Source of the DNA: Candidatus Bathyarchaeota archaeon A05DMB-3
GTDB taxonomy: Archaea; Thermoproteota; Bathyarchaeia; Bathyarchaeales; Bathycorpusculaceae
DNA: 64,000 bases
Reading direction: 5' to 3'
NCBI GenBank assembly: GCA_019685555.1
Contig: JABFQN010000002.1
Location: 1-64,000, forward strand
How positions within the stretch are numbered: position 1 is the stretch's first letter; every line of letters begins with the position of its first letter. Under the pieces are notes generated by a model. The model searched no databases, had not been told where the DNA came from, and saw only the letters and a program-made list of their open reading frames with translations. The position numbers and the translations under genes were made by a program. Shown here piece after piece: positions 16,101-24,267 of this stretch.

Positions 16101-16576
16101 TTGAAGGTTTCCGCTTCACTGTGCCTGTTTCAAACATTAATATGGGGAATGATGAGAGTGCGTATAAACGGTTTAAGGCAATGGTGGAAAAGCTTAATGG
16201 GCAACTTGCCCTTGCCGAAAAAATTGAGGCTGTGGACGCCAGAAAAGTTGCCTTAAAAGTTTTAACCAAACATTTCATTCGTGATATTGCCGGAAACCTC
16301 AGAGCCTTTTCGACGCAAGGCTTTAGATGCAAATCGTGTAACAAACGTTTTCGCCGTCTGCCATTGCGTGGCAAGTGTCCTCAGTGCGGCGGAGAGTTAA
16401 CCTTAACAGTTTATCGTGGCGGCATAGAGAAGTATTTAGAGGCAGCAGAGCATATAATCAAAAAGTATAAACTTCCAAGGTATTATGTCCAAAGGGTCGC
16501 GTTGATGAGGGAGGAGATTAACTCTTTATTTGAGGGTAAAAAGCCGAAACAAATAAGCCTCACAGACTTCGCCTAA
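13172..16576 (+). CDS. polC: DNA polymerase D large subunit DP2
   Basis: About 1134 residues, the catalytic subunit of polymerase D, and free of inteins, which often interrupt this gene. The N-terminal helical domain (DLVEGLVGPKGVANRIREL) is followed by the conserved YFAGPIRSAGGTDQALTLVV. Zinc-binding clusters are seen at CPQCRTYSFKIKCPLCG and VCPRCGRS. The catalytic block is RDCDGDEDALML, whose acidic residues bind the two metals in the RNA-polymerase-like double-psi barrel. A C-terminal zinc ribbon CKSCNKRFRR...CPQCGG ends the protein, before a Lys/Gln-rich tail that in other archaea contacts PCNA. ATG 13172 is taken as start; TTG 13160 is the alternative. Confidence 0.96.
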   Translation: MSKAYAKYVENLEQQLEQLYAICRKAREKGIDPSTSPECEVARDMADLVEGLVGPKGVANRIRELSIKLPREELAFKIAEEIVYGKFGHMEPEQAAEQAVRTALAILTEGLTAAPLQGVAQVKIKTNHDRTKYLAIYFAGPIRSAGGTDQALTLVVGDFIRKLLGLDRYKPTKEEIARFIEEVRLYERSVSRFQYHVSDEELWKALQWLPVEVTGTESDPVEVSSYRNLPRIETNRVRGGALRVVNDGVVGRASKVWAIVEKLRIQGWDWLKEIRKMSEKKSAGFMDDVVAGRPIFSFPSRRGGFRLRYGRARNTGLTAVGAHPATMLVLQGFIAAGTQLRLELPGKGGIALPVDTLEPPIVRLRDGSVVRVSIENFDSVKDRIEKILFLGDILVSFGDFLYQGKTLAPAGYVEEWWVEDLQKAIIEGFNGDFEKAAATVGITAEKIKSFLRDPFLNRPNCREAINLALKLKVPLHPAFTLFWSNLASVEELKRLRMWLCASEVVYDGDFARQVIGELDECIKRVLEAICLPHKVLDGKIVISGDDACLFAFCLGHKNSNADFSMNEAILDIIKRLCGATVKDKAPTFVGARMGRPEKAKRREMKPLVHVLFPVGLAGGSHRDIVEAAKREQVFVEIVKRKCPQCRTYSFKIKCPLCGSETVPEQVCPRCGRSINGGGDCPACKVSTVSYGKQAVNFKEMLEDACNRLGLYMPKILKGVKGLTNETKTPEIIEKGVLRAKYDLSVYKDGTIRFDATNAPLTHFKPAEIGVSVEKLVQLGYSYDAYGNPLTNSDQICELKIQDVIIPVKCAEYFVRVANFVDELLVKVYGRPPYYNVRRIEDLVGHLVVGLAPHTSVGVLGRIIGFTSLNVCYAHPVWHSAKRRDCDGDEDALMLALDALLNFSRTYLPAQIGGIMDAPLLLISVVNPCEVQRQAHDFDVAGTYPLEFYEKTWERIEAKHVSPLIDLIEYRLGTEAQFEGFRFTVPVSNINMGNDESAYKRFKAMVEKLNGQLALAEKIEAVDARKVALKVLTKHFIRDIAGNLRAFSTQGFRCKSCNKRFRRLPLRGKCPQCGGELTLTVYRGGIEKYLEAAEHIIKKYKLPRYYVQRVALMREEINSLFEGKKPKQISLTDFA

Positions 16577-16600
16577 GGTGAAACCTTTTCTACTCTTTTC

Positions 16601-16608
16601 CATATAAA
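16601..16608 (+). promoter_or_regulatory. TATA box of the small winged-helix gene
   Basis: CATATAAA lies about 20 bp before the GTG/ATG candidates, implying a leaderless transcript. Confidence 0.45.
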
Positions 16609-16622
16609 AATGCTCGGTGGAA

Positions 16623-16886
16623 ATGCCCAGAGAAGGATATCATCCAAACGCATATTTAGCCGACTTTAGAAATGTTAGACTGGGCTTAAAAGCCAGAACC
16701 ATAATACTGGACTTTTTGGAGAAGTCATCAGCAGAGGCGAAGTTGGTTTCCAAGGGAACGGGTTTGCCCTACAATGTTGTTTTGCACCACCTCAAACTTC
16801 TAGAAGCCAAGGGCATAGTGCAAAGGAAAGGCGGTCGCCCCTCTATCTGGGCACTCACCGGGCTTGGACAAAAGCGCTTAGGTTAA
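16623..16886 (+). CDS. small ArsR-like winged-helix protein
   Basis: 87 residues, single winged-helix domain: LGLKARTIILDFLEKSSAEA, VSKGTGLPYNVVLHHLKLLE, GIVQRKGGRPSIWALTGLGQ. The helix-turn-helix plus wing match ArsR/MarR-type DNA-binding folds; no metal or ligand site is visible. A GTG at 16617 is an alternative start. Downstream of polD large subunit but with its own TATA element. Convergent, 3 bp from the stop of the MazG-like gene. Target genes unknown. Confidence 0.78.
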   Translation: MPREGYHPNAYLADFRNVRLGLKARTIILDFLEKSSAEAKLVSKGTGLPYNVVLHHLKLLEAKGIVQRKGGRPSIWALTGLGQKRLG

Positions 16887-16889
16887 CGC

Positions 16890-17189
16890 TTAAAAAGTAC
16901 ATTGACAAGGCAAGCGTCCACATTTTGGACATTTATTATCATACTTGTTTAGGGCTGCCTTCTCCAAGTTTATGTCTGCCACGTTTGCCAGCGAAGCCAA
17001 CCATGCAATGACGTCTGCAAACTCGTCTTCCAAAGTCTTCTTATCATCTACTTTTAACGCCTCGCCTAGTTCGGCAACTTCCTCTACAAGCCACTCAAAG
17101 GTTTTTTCAACACCTCTTTGAGAATCTCTGTGGAAATACAAGCGGCGCATTAACTCCTGAAACTCGTATATGTGCATGCCCTTTCCCAT
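16890..17189 (-). CDS. MazG-like nucleotide pyrophosphohydrolase with Cys cluster
   Basis: About 99 residues. FQELMRRLYFHRDSQRGVEK, then TFEWLVEEVAELGEALK and DEFADVIAWLASLANV give the EExxE...ExxD metal-binding pattern of the all-alpha NTP pyrophosphohydrolase (MazG) superfamily, which hydrolyses NTPs or dNTPs to NMPs and pyrophosphate and can clean non-canonical nucleotides from the pool. The C-terminus CPKCGRLPCQC may bind zinc, an addition known from archaeal members. The open frame continues into the DUF488 gene; a start at ATG 17189 (or 17177) avoids the overlap. Confidence 0.8.
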   Translation of the reverse strand: MGKGMHIYEFQELMRRLYFHRDSQRGVEKTFEWLVEEVAELGEALKVDDKKTLEDEFADVIAWLASLANVADINLEKAALNKYDNKCPKCGRLPCQCTF

Positions 17190-17226
17190 CTGAACAGTAT
17201 TCGAGTCTCGCTGCTTAAACTTTAAA

Positions 17227-17658
17227 CTATTGGATAAGGCTTTTCTGCCCCCTAGCAATTATGTGGACTACTTTTACTCCTTTTCTCTCCAAGTGGGCGG
17301 CGATGAACCTCCTGTGGCAGTATTTTGGGTTTGGCTCAAGACACATTATGCATGTCCTCTTTTGAGATGCTATTTCCAGCAGCTTCTTTATGCCTTCTTT
17401 GAAAAGGTTGGTTCGCATATGCCTCTTGTACCCGCCTTTCCTGTAGCCTCCCAGTTCCTTTCCAAGCCACACATATACTATTCCGTTTTCCGGAAGCCAC
17501 TTCTCCATGTTTTCCTTTTTGAAATGCTCAACTTTTGATGTTGGAAAACTTCGAACATCTGCCAAAACCTGGATTTCATGCTCCTTTAAAAGTTCAAGGA
17601 AGGCGTTCATGGAGCGACTACTATGCCCAACGGTCCATATTGTTGTTTTCAACTTCAC
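17227..17658 (-). CDS. DUF488 family protein
   Basis: 143 residues. TIWTVGHSSRSMNAFLELL, VLADVRSFPTSKVEHF and the C-terminal CLEPNPKYCHRRFIAAHL are the signatures of DUF488, a small family with conserved Arg, Cys and His; function is unknown. The GTG start overlaps the stop of the flavodoxin-like gene (GTGA), so the two are translationally coupled. Cys-rich and redox-type neighbours are suggestive only. Confidence 0.82.
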   Translation of the reverse strand: MKLKTTIWTVGHSSRSMNAFLELLKEHEIQVLADVRSFPTSKVEHFKKENMEKWLPENGIVYVWLGKELGGYRKGGYKRHMRTNLFKEGIKKLLEIASQKRTCIMCLEPNPKYCHRRFIAAHLERKGVKVVHIIARGQKSLIQ

Positions 17659-18266
17659 CGCTTGCTTTCTAAACTTTTAAAGATTAATTTGACCAAATTG
17701 TCCAGTCTGTCTCTGACTTTCTCATCTTCAAGAAGGTCTCCATAAAGGGAGCCTCTGCTATATTCAGCCGATTGAAGCAGGATTGATGGAGGTGGGTTTT
17801 TACAGTCATAATGGTCGAGAATTACGCTGTGATATGTGAGGTCGCCGCCTGCGGGAACATTTCCAATAACTATTAAGGCTATAATTTTGTTTAGAATAGT
17901 GCTTTTAAATTCTTCATAGCCTTTAAACACGCCTTGCGCTCTCTCTTTGAAGGCACTATAAATTCCAGCAGGTTTGCCACTATATGTTGGAATTGCAAGT
18001 ATGACAACATCTGCTTCCTGCATTGCTTTGTAAATCTTTTGGACATCGTCTTGAACGGGGCATTCTTCTTCTTTTCCCCTTATAATGTGGGCGAAACATT
18101 CGTAGTTACAATGACTGCACGGTTTTATTTCATATTTGTAGGCATTAATAACCTCGGTTTCTAAACCCTTTTCTTTTAACCGAGCAAGCACATACTCTAT
18201 ACAATTGAGGCAGTTACCCCTTTTTCTTGCACTAAATGCTATTCCTAATGCTTTCATCCGCTTCAT
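17655..18266 (-). CDS. NADPH-dependent FMN reductase / flavodoxin-like iron-sulfur flavoprotein
   Basis: 203 residues. ALGIAFSARKRGNC is the FMN phosphate loop; the Cys run CSHCNYECF and CPVQDDVQKIYKAMQEADVV followed by AIPTYSGKPAGIYSAFKERA match the NADPH-dependent FMN reductase family, including archaeal iron-sulfur flavoproteins in which a compact CxxCxxxC motif may bind a cluster. Reduces FMN or shuttles electrons; partner unknown. The ATG follows the SHMT stop directly. Confidence 0.8.
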   Translation of the reverse strand: MKRMKALGIAFSARKRGNCLNCIEYVLARLKEKGLETEVINAYKYEIKPCSHCNYECFAHIIRGKEEECPVQDDVQKIYKAMQEADVVILAIPTYSGKPAGIYSAFKERAQGVFKGYEEFKSTILNKIIALIVIGNVPAGGDLTYHSVILDHYDCKNPPPSILLQSAEYSRGSLYGDLLEDEKVRDRLDNLVKLIFKSLESKR

Positions 18267-19583
18267 CTAACGAATTTTAACATATTCGTAGGCTTCTGTT
18301 GCGTTTTCAAAGCAGTAGTGCACTTTCTGGTATGCTTTTCTGAATTCAGCCACATCGCCCTTCACTTTTTCTGGTGGTTCCTTATCCAACACTACGCGTT
18401 TTATGAATTCCGCTATTTCCACCATCTCCGATTCTTTCATTCCAAGCCTCGTAACCTCTGAAACGCCAAGTCTTATGCCGCCTGGATGTTGGAAGTGCCT
18501 TCCTTCCTTAATGTCCCATGGCAGCAAATTCCTGTTTATTATTATGTTTGCCTTTTCCAATGTTTCTTCTATCGTGCCGCCATCGCCTTGCTTTGTTATG
18601 TCTATTAGGATTACGTGGGATTCTGTGAACCCTTTGTGCTCGGCTAAGACGTTAAAGCCCCTTTCATAAAGCGCCTGTGCGAGAGCCTTTGCGTTCCTGA
18701 CTATTTGACGGGCATATTCTCTTCCAAATTCAAGCATTTCAGCAGCAGCAACTGTTACACCAGCCACTGCGTGCAAATGGTGGTTGCTCACCATTCCGGG
18801 AAAAGTGGCACGCTTTATTTTTTCGGCATATTTTTCCCATGATAAAACCCCGCCATGCTGGGGTCCAAAAAAGGTTTTGTGAGTGCTGAGGCTTACCACA
18901 TCAGCGCCTTCACGCAGCGGGTCTTGGAAGCATTTTCCAGCTATAAGCCCAGCTACATGTGCTGCGTCATAGCCCACGGTTCCGCCCACCGAGCGAATGG
19001 TGTCCGCCAGTTCTTTCACTGGATGAGGGAATGGGAAGACGCTGGCTCCAAACATGACAAGCTTGGGCGGCTTTCCATCTGTTGCAAGCTTTTCCATCCG
19101 TTGCTTCGCCTTGTTCACATCTATGTTTAACTCCTTATAGTCTAGGGGCAAGTATTCAACAATTAAGCCGTGAACTGCTCCTGCTGTGCCTCCAAGCTCT
19201 TTCTTCCCCATTGTTATGTGTCCGCCGCATGGTATTGATAAAGCCATAATGGTGTCGCCGGGTTCTGTGAAAGCTGTGTAAACAACAAGGTTTGCCACAA
19301 CGCCGGAAATGGGTCTAACATCCGCAAACTCCGCGCCGAAAAGCCTCTTCATAAGTTCAATGCATTTAAACTCCACTTGGTCTATGAAGCGGCAGCCAGC
19401 GTAAACCCGCTCTCCAGGCCAGCCTTCAGCGTAACGGTTTCCAAAATCTGTTGTTAATGCTTCGCGCACCGCTGGGCTTGGGATGTTTTCACTCGCTATG
19501 AGGGGGATGCACTCGCGGAACCATTCATGATGCTTTTGGAGAAGGCTTAACACATGATCGTATTCTTCACGGGAAGTTGGCAC
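18267..19583 (-). CDS. glyA: serine hydroxymethyltransferase
   Basis: 438 residues. Interconverts serine and glycine with a tetrahydropterin C1 carrier. The PLP lysine lies in VVSLSTHKTFFGPQHGGVLS; NRYAEGWPGERVYAGC, the ISGVVANLVVYTAF loop and NHHLHAVAGVTVAAAEML are standard. GTG 19583 is preceded by GAGGTG. The archaeal enzyme often uses a methanopterin-type carrier; the sequence does not decide. First gene of a minus-strand run with the flavodoxin-like, DUF488 and MazG-like genes. Confidence 0.95.
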   Translation of the reverse strand: MPTSREEYDHVLSLLQKHHEWFRECIPLIASENIPSPAVREALTTDFGNRYAEGWPGERVYAGCRFIDQVEFKCIELMKRLFGAEFADVRPISGVVANLVVYTAFTEPGDTIMALSIPCGGHITMGKKELGGTAGAVHGLIVEYLPLDYKELNIDVNKAKQRMEKLATDGKPPKLVMFGASVFPFPHPVKELADTIRSVGGTVGYDAAHVAGLIAGKCFQDPLREGADVVSLSTHKTFFGPQHGGVLSWEKYAEKIKRATFPGMVSNHHLHAVAGVTVAAAEMLEFGREYARQIVRNAKALAQALYERGFNVLAEHKGFTESHVILIDITKQGDGGTIEETLEKANIIINRNLLPWDIKEGRHFQHPGGIRLGVSEVTRLGMKESEMVEIAEFIKRVVLDKEPPEKVKGDVAEFRKAYQKVHYCFENATEAYEYVKIR

Positions 19584-19702
19584 ATGAACACCTCGTTCAC
19601 ACTATCGCGTTTTCTGAAATAAAACTATTTTGAGCCCAGCGCAACCTATAAATGGAGAAAACTGCATGTTTAAACGCGAAAGCATAAAGGAAGGCGCCAT
19701 TG

Positions 19703-19873
19703 ATGAGCAAGAAGAAGAAAAAGAGTGAGTCCGCACCCATGCCCGCCGCAAGTGCTGGGCTTTTAAGGTTTTTTGAAGAAGAGACAGAAGGTGTTAAAGT
19801 AAAACCTGAAATGCTGATAGTGGCTGCCATTGCGTTAATAGTTTTATGTATTTTGGCGCATGTTTTCTTCTGA
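19703..19873 (+). CDS. preprotein translocase Sec61-beta subunit
   Basis: 56 residues: MSKKKKKSESAPMPAASAGL, LRFFEEETEGVKVKPEMLIV, then one transmembrane helix AAIALIVLCILAHVFF. This lysine-rich, AxSAGLLRFFEEE-containing tail-anchored protein is the archaeal SecG/Sec61-beta subunit of the protein-conducting channel SecYEbeta. The preceding AAGGAAGG may be a ribosome binding site. It sits alone between divergent glyA and the convergent Sm-like gene and is easy to miss because of its size. Confidence 0.93.
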   Translation: MSKKKKKSESAPMPAASAGLLRFFEEETEGVKVKPEMLIVAAIALIVLCILAHVFF

Positions 19874-19882
19874 GATGCGTTT

Positions 19883-20170
19883 TTAACGGCGAGAAGTTGA
19901 ATGTAAAACTTCTATTCTCTGGACAGAGTTTAGGTGAATGAATATTTCACTCCGCTCCTCTCTGCTTGCAACCTGCGGAATTGGCTGCGCAATGGTTGCC
20001 CGTAAAACTACCGCCTCAGCATTTGAAAGCCATATCCCAGCTGGTTCGCGGGTTACAGCTGTCAATGTTCCCTCAAAACCGTAGGAAGGATCTAGGATAA
20101 CTCTAATGTTTTTGCCTAGATTCTTCTCTAACATGTGAAATATTGTCGGCGGTATGTTTTGTTCTGGCAT
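19883..20170 (-). CDS. Sm-like (LSm) protein
   Basis: 95 residues. FHMLEKNLGKNIRVILDPSY, GFEGTLTAVTREPAGIWLSN and EIFIHLNSVQRIEVL follow the Sm1/Sm2 pattern of a five-stranded beta barrel that assembles into RNA-binding rings. Sequence is divergent from canonical archaeal SmAP1, so it is probably one of the paralogous SmAPs. Convergent with Sec61-beta. Confidence 0.7.
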   Translation of the reverse strand: MPEQNIPPTIFHMLEKNLGKNIRVILDPSYGFEGTLTAVTREPAGIWLSNAEAVVLRATIAQPIPQVASREERSEIFIHLNSVQRIEVLHSTSRR

Positions 20171-20348
20171 GGGACCAGCAAAGTCTTAAATTAACACTTT
20201 AAGGATAAAACAGTTACTCTTTCCGATAACATTTGAGGCAACCATAAAGGCAACTGGCAGCCACTTTCTTCGCCTTTCTTTTTTAAACTTTTATGTTAGA
20301 ACTTTGCGACACTTTAATATGCTTGATGTGTTTTCATAGAAAAACCGC

Positions 20349-22178
20349 TTGAGCGGGTGTATATTGGTCACCGACGAATCATTTAACCAGTACTTGGACA
20401 GTGCAGTTAAGCATTATTCCTCCCTTTTTATGTTGCCATCCTATAGAAATATTGTTCTGTTCACAACCGCTGTCTGCCTAATCGTTGGATTATTTTTTGC
20501 CCCAACTCTTTCTCCATCCTATTTGGGGCTGGTTAATGGTTTCCTCTGTGGCGGTGCTCTCTTCCTCATTACTACTTTTTCGAACTACTTTCTAGTATTC
20601 TTTGTTTTAAGAAGGGATCCGGTTTATGATTTAAGGCGGACGGCAGCGCTTTCTCTTTTCTGCTGGATTTTATGGTTTGTTTTCATTTTTATGGGATATG
20701 TTACCGCTTTCTTTTTCGGTGTTGTTTGGGCTGTTAGGCTTTGTCTTCTTGGTTTTTCTGCTGTTTTGATTTTACGTTTCATTGTGCTTTATGTGACGTC
20801 CTCTTCCGGGTTTAAACGGTTTCTTGCATCTTCAATTATTCCTCCTTTTCTCTGCTTAGTTCCCTTTATGATTTTATGGTTAAATTTAGCTGACCTTTTG
20901 CGGGTTTTTCTCTTTTTAGTTTATGCTTTGGGCATTGCACTTGCTTCAAGTTTCTTGTTTATCCTTCTATTGGACAATGTGGGCAAACGAATTGTAGGCG
21001 CTTCATCCATGTCTATTTTTAAGGCTTTTCTGTTGAACTGGATTGCAGATTTAAACTCTCCTTTTGAAGTTTTCCTCGACAATCTAAGTGAAGAGCAAGA
21101 TGTCAAAGTTTCCATCTTGCAGTTTGACAGCGTGAATGGCAAAGCGTTTATAACTGTGCCTTCTGTTCATCCTGGTCCCTTCAAAAACATTGGAAGCAGT
21201 CTTCTGCCGTCCATGCTTAAAACCGCCATAGAACAAAAATTTAATAGTGTTGCATGTGTGCCGCTGGGACTGCTTGGGCACGAGCTTGATTTGGCTTCTC
21301 AAAGTCAGAATCAAAAGATAATTGATTATGTTATTAATTCGGCGGATTTTAAGGTTGACGAGGATAAAGCAACCCCATTCATTAAAGTTGGAAACGGGTT
21401 AGCCACTGCCTGTTGCCAAATCTTCGGCGGAGCAGCTTTCATCGCTTTTTCCTTAGCCCCTAACACAACTGAGGACATTCCACAAGAATTAGCCTCAGTT
21501 GTCCAACAGGAAGCGGAAAGGCTTGGACTTAAATCATGCGTAGTTGTAAACGCCCACAACAGCATAGACGGTCCGGTAGATTCTAAAAAAGCTTTAGAAG
21601 CGTTAGAGGCTGTTGCGGTGGCTTGTCTAGAAAAGGCTCCTTCCATGGATAGGTTGCCGTTTAAGATAGGTGCCGCTACTGTAAAGCCCAAAGAGTTTAG
21701 CCTAGCAGACGGCATGGGGCTTGGCGGTATAACTGTGGTAGTTACCCAAGTAGGCAAACAGAGAACAGCCTATATAGTGTTTGATGCGAACAACATGGTT
21801 TCTGGGTTACGCGAGAAAATTCTGTCAGCACTACAATCCACAGGCATTAGCGACGGTGAAGTTTTCACGACAGATACGCATTCTGTAAATGCCTTAACAT
21901 TGAATAAGAGGGGCTATCACCCCGTGGGCGAGGTTATGGACCATGAAAAAATTATTGACTATGTGAAAGAGGCGACATGCTCCGCAGTTACTAACTTAGA
22001 ATGGGCAAAGGTTGGATGCCGAGATGTGCTGGTTCCAAGGGTTAGAGTCATTGGACAAAAATCTTTAGAGAAATTGTGCTGGCTCCCAGACAAAGTGATT
22101 CAGAGGGCTAAAAGAATAGTTGTCCCCTTGTTTGCCGTTACCTCTTTACTTTTAATGTTAGTTTTGCTTTCGGTTTAG
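20349..22178 (+). CDS. DUF2070 archaeal membrane protein
   Basis: 609 residues. The N-terminal third carries about six to seven hydrophobic helices (NIVLFTTAVCLIVGLFFA, FLVFFVLRRDP and so on). The C-terminal two-thirds is soluble with a conserved core PSVHPGPFKNIGSSLLPSML, CVVVNAHNSIDG, and FTTDTHSVNAL; one more hydrophobic stretch ends the protein. The HPGP, NAHN and DTH residues look like a metal or nucleotide site. DUF2070 is restricted to archaea and has no known function. Start TTG 20349 is the first available codon and no strong ribosome binding site is visible. Confidence 0.85.
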   Translation: MSGCILVTDESFNQYLDSAVKHYSSLFMLPSYRNIVLFTTAVCLIVGLFFAPTLSPSYLGLVNGFLCGGALFLITTFSNYFLVFFVLRRDPVYDLRRTAALSLFCWILWFVFIFMGYVTAFFFGVVWAVRLCLLGFSAVLILRFIVLYVTSSSGFKRFLASSIIPPFLCLVPFMILWLNLADLLRVFLFLVYALGIALASSFLFILLLDNVGKRIVGASSMSIFKAFLLNWIADLNSPFEVFLDNLSEEQDVKVSILQFDSVNGKAFITVPSVHPGPFKNIGSSLLPSMLKTAIEQKFNSVACVPLGLLGHELDLASQSQNQKIIDYVINSADFKVDEDKATPFIKVGNGLATACCQIFGGAAFIAFSLAPNTTEDIPQELASVVQQEAERLGLKSCVVVNAHNSIDGPVDSKKALEALEAVAVACLEKAPSMDRLPFKIGAATVKPKEFSLADGMGLGGITVVVTQVGKQRTAYIVFDANNMVSGLREKILSALQSTGISDGEVFTTDTHSVNALTLNKRGYHPVGEVMDHEKIIDYVKEATCSAVTNLEWAKVGCRDVLVPRVRVIGQKSLEKLCWLPDKVIQRAKRIVVPLFAVTSLLLMLVLLSV

Positions 22179-22229
22179 GCTAACACTAATAAGGCTGTTA
22201 GTTTCATCTTTCAAATTCTGAGAAGGGTT

Positions 22230-22793
22230 ATGGTCTTGCTTAAAGAGGTTAGAATCCATGGTAGAGGCGGGCAAGGCGCAGTCACTGCTGCTCAACTATT
22301 GGCTCACGCCGCGCACATGGAAGGCAAACATGTGCAAGCCTTCCCATTTTTCGGAGCTGAACGCCGTGGGGCTCCAGTAAAGGCCTTCGCGAGAATAAGC
22401 GACATCCCGATACTTCTCCACAGCCAAGTTTACAGCCCAGACTACGTGTTGGTTTTAGACCCCCAACTCCACAAAATCATAGACGTGACTGAAGGCCTTA
22501 GAAAAGACGGAGTAATAGTTCTAAACACAACCAAAAAACCTAACGAGCTTGGATTAGCTGGTTGGCATGTTGCTACAGTGGATGCCACGGGAATTGCTCT
22601 GGAATTAAACCTTCGAGTTGCGGGGCAACCAGTCGTTAACACCTCAATTTTAGGGGCCTTCGCTGGAGCAACCAACGTGGTTAGTTTAGAGAGCGTTCTG
22701 AAGGCTATAAAGGAAAACTGGCGGGGAAGCGCCGGAGAGAAAAACGCCCACGCGGCCGAACTTGCTTATAAACGTTTAACAAAGGGATGGTAG
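22230..22793 (+). CDS. porG: pyruvate:ferredoxin oxidoreductase, gamma subunit
   Basis: 187 residues. RIHGRGGQGAVTAAQLLA is the signature of the gamma domain; FPFFGAERRGAPVKAFARI and VLVLDPQL follow. Part of the four-subunit enzyme that converts pyruvate and CoA to acetyl-CoA and CO2, reducing ferredoxin, and runs in reverse for CO2 fixation in anaerobes. First gene of porGDAB; GAGAAGGG precedes the ATG. Other 2-oxoacid specificities are possible. Confidence 0.93.
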   Translation: MVLLKEVRIHGRGGQGAVTAAQLLAHAAHMEGKHVQAFPFFGAERRGAPVKAFARISDIPILLHSQVYSPDYVLVLDPQLHKIIDVTEGLRKDGVIVLNTTKKPNELGLAGWHVATVDATGIALELNLRVAGQPVVNTSILGAFAGATNVVSLESVLKAIKENWRGSAGEKNAHAAELAYKRLTKGW

Positions 22794-22799
22794 AAGGGC

Positions 22800-23081
22800 A
22801 TGAGTTTTCCTAAAACTCGTAAAGAGATGCCTCTAACGCCTTTATCCCTGCCAACTGTTGGAAGTATGGGGAAAACAGGTTCTTGGAGAACTTTCAAGCC
22901 GGTGGTTAATTATTCAACTTGCACAAAGTGCACGCTCTGCTGGATTTATTGTCCAGACGGAGCAATAACGAGACGAGAAGATGACTCTCCAGAAATCGAC
23001 TACGAATATTGCAAAGGCTGCGGGATATGTGCCAACGAATGTCCTGTTAAGGCCATAACCATGGAGCGGGAGGAAGAATAG
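22800..23081 (+). CDS. porD: pyruvate:ferredoxin oxidoreductase, delta subunit (2[4Fe-4S] ferredoxin)
   Basis: 93 residues with two Cys motifs, CTKCTLCWIYCPDG and CKGCGICANECPVKAI, that bind two [4Fe-4S] clusters and carry electrons out of the enzyme. Six bp after porG, directly abutting porA. Confidence 0.94.
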   Translation: MSFPKTRKEMPLTPLSLPTVGSMGKTGSWRTFKPVVNYSTCTKCTLCWIYCPDGAITRREDDSPEIDYEYCKGCGICANECPVKAITMEREEE

Positions 23082-24260
23082 ATGGCGCAAATTGTAATTG
23101 ACACAGCGAATCACATAGCAGGCTACGCGGCGAAAGCCGCAAGAGCCAAAGTGGTTGCAGCATATCCCATAACCCCTCAGACAACTATAGTTGAAAAAAT
23201 TGCAGAGTTTGTCGAAAGTGGAGAAATGGAAGCAGAATACATCCGCGTGGAATCCGAACACAGCGCGATGGCAGCGTGTATAGGCGCTGCAGCAGCTGGT
23301 GTCAGAACTTTCACTGCAACATCAGCACATGGTTTGGCTTTGATGCATGAGGCTTTACACTGGGCTTCCGGTGCTCGTTTGCCCATAGTTATGGTGGTTG
23401 TTAACCGTGCAATGGGGGCACCTTGGAGTATATGGCCTGATTTCAGCGACTCTCTTTCGCAGAGGGACACTGGATGGCTTCAATTTTACTGTGCCGACAA
23501 CCAAGAGGTTTTCGACACCATTATACAAGCGTATAGGCTTTGCGAGGATGAACGGGTTTTTCTCCCAGCAATGGTTTGCCTTGAAGGCTTTCTCCTCTCC
23601 CACACCTACATGCCCGTGCAAATCCATAACCAAAACGAAATTGACGATTTTCTGCCACCATACAAGTCCGGATGGACTTTAGATGTAAATAATCCAGTCA
23701 CTCATGCAAATTTGGTTTCGCCAGAGTGGTACATGGAGTTCCGTTACATGATTCAGGAGGCTATGGAAAACGCTAAACGGCTTATCCCAGAAATTGACAT
23801 GGAATATGGAAGGCGTTTCGGTTTCCAATACGGCGGACTTGTCGACAAATACCAATGTGAAAATGCAGATTTAATCATCTGCACCATGGGAACTATAGGA
23901 TGCGAAGCCAAAGTTGCCGTTGATAACCTCAGAAAAAATGGCTTGAAGGTTGGAGCCGCAAGAATACGAGTTTATCGTCCCTTCCCGGTGGAAGAAATTA
24001 GAAAGCTTGCTTTGCAAGCCCGCATTATCGCTACAATAGACCGCCACATCTCTTTTGGAATGGAAGGCTTCCTAGCGTCGGAAGTTAAGGCTTCGCTTTA
24101 CCACATGGAAGACAAACCCTTGATTGCTGGTTTTATTGCTGGTTTGGGAGGTAGAGACGTGACATTTAAAACCATAGAGGGAATAGCCCAAAAATCACTG
24201 AAGTGGCTGGAAAGGGGAAGGGTTGAGAAAGAAACCGAATGGATTGATTTAAGGGAGTGA
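23082..24260 (+). CDS. porA: pyruvate:ferredoxin oxidoreductase, alpha subunit
   Basis: 392 residues. AAYPITPQTTIVEKIAEF is the hallmark; ESEHSAMAACIGAAAAGVRT, ATSAHGLALMHEALHWASG, VVVNRAMGAPWSIWPDFSDS and the C-terminal VGAARIRVYRPFPVEEI all fit the domain I/II architecture. It holds part of the thiamine diphosphate site with PorB. Gene abuts porD with no spacer. Confidence 0.95.
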   Translation: MAQIVIDTANHIAGYAAKAARAKVVAAYPITPQTTIVEKIAEFVESGEMEAEYIRVESEHSAMAACIGAAAAGVRTFTATSAHGLALMHEALHWASGARLPIVMVVVNRAMGAPWSIWPDFSDSLSQRDTGWLQFYCADNQEVFDTIIQAYRLCEDERVFLPAMVCLEGFLLSHTYMPVQIHNQNEIDDFLPPYKSGWTLDVNNPVTHANLVSPEWYMEFRYMIQEAMENAKRLIPEIDMEYGRRFGFQYGGLVDKYQCENADLIICTMGTIGCEAKVAVDNLRKNGLKVGAARIRVYRPFPVEEIRKLALQARIIATIDRHISFGMEGFLASEVKASLYHMEDKPLIAGFIAGLGGRDVTFKTIEGIAQKSLKWLERGRVEKETEWIDLRE

Positions 24261-24267
24261 AACAAAA

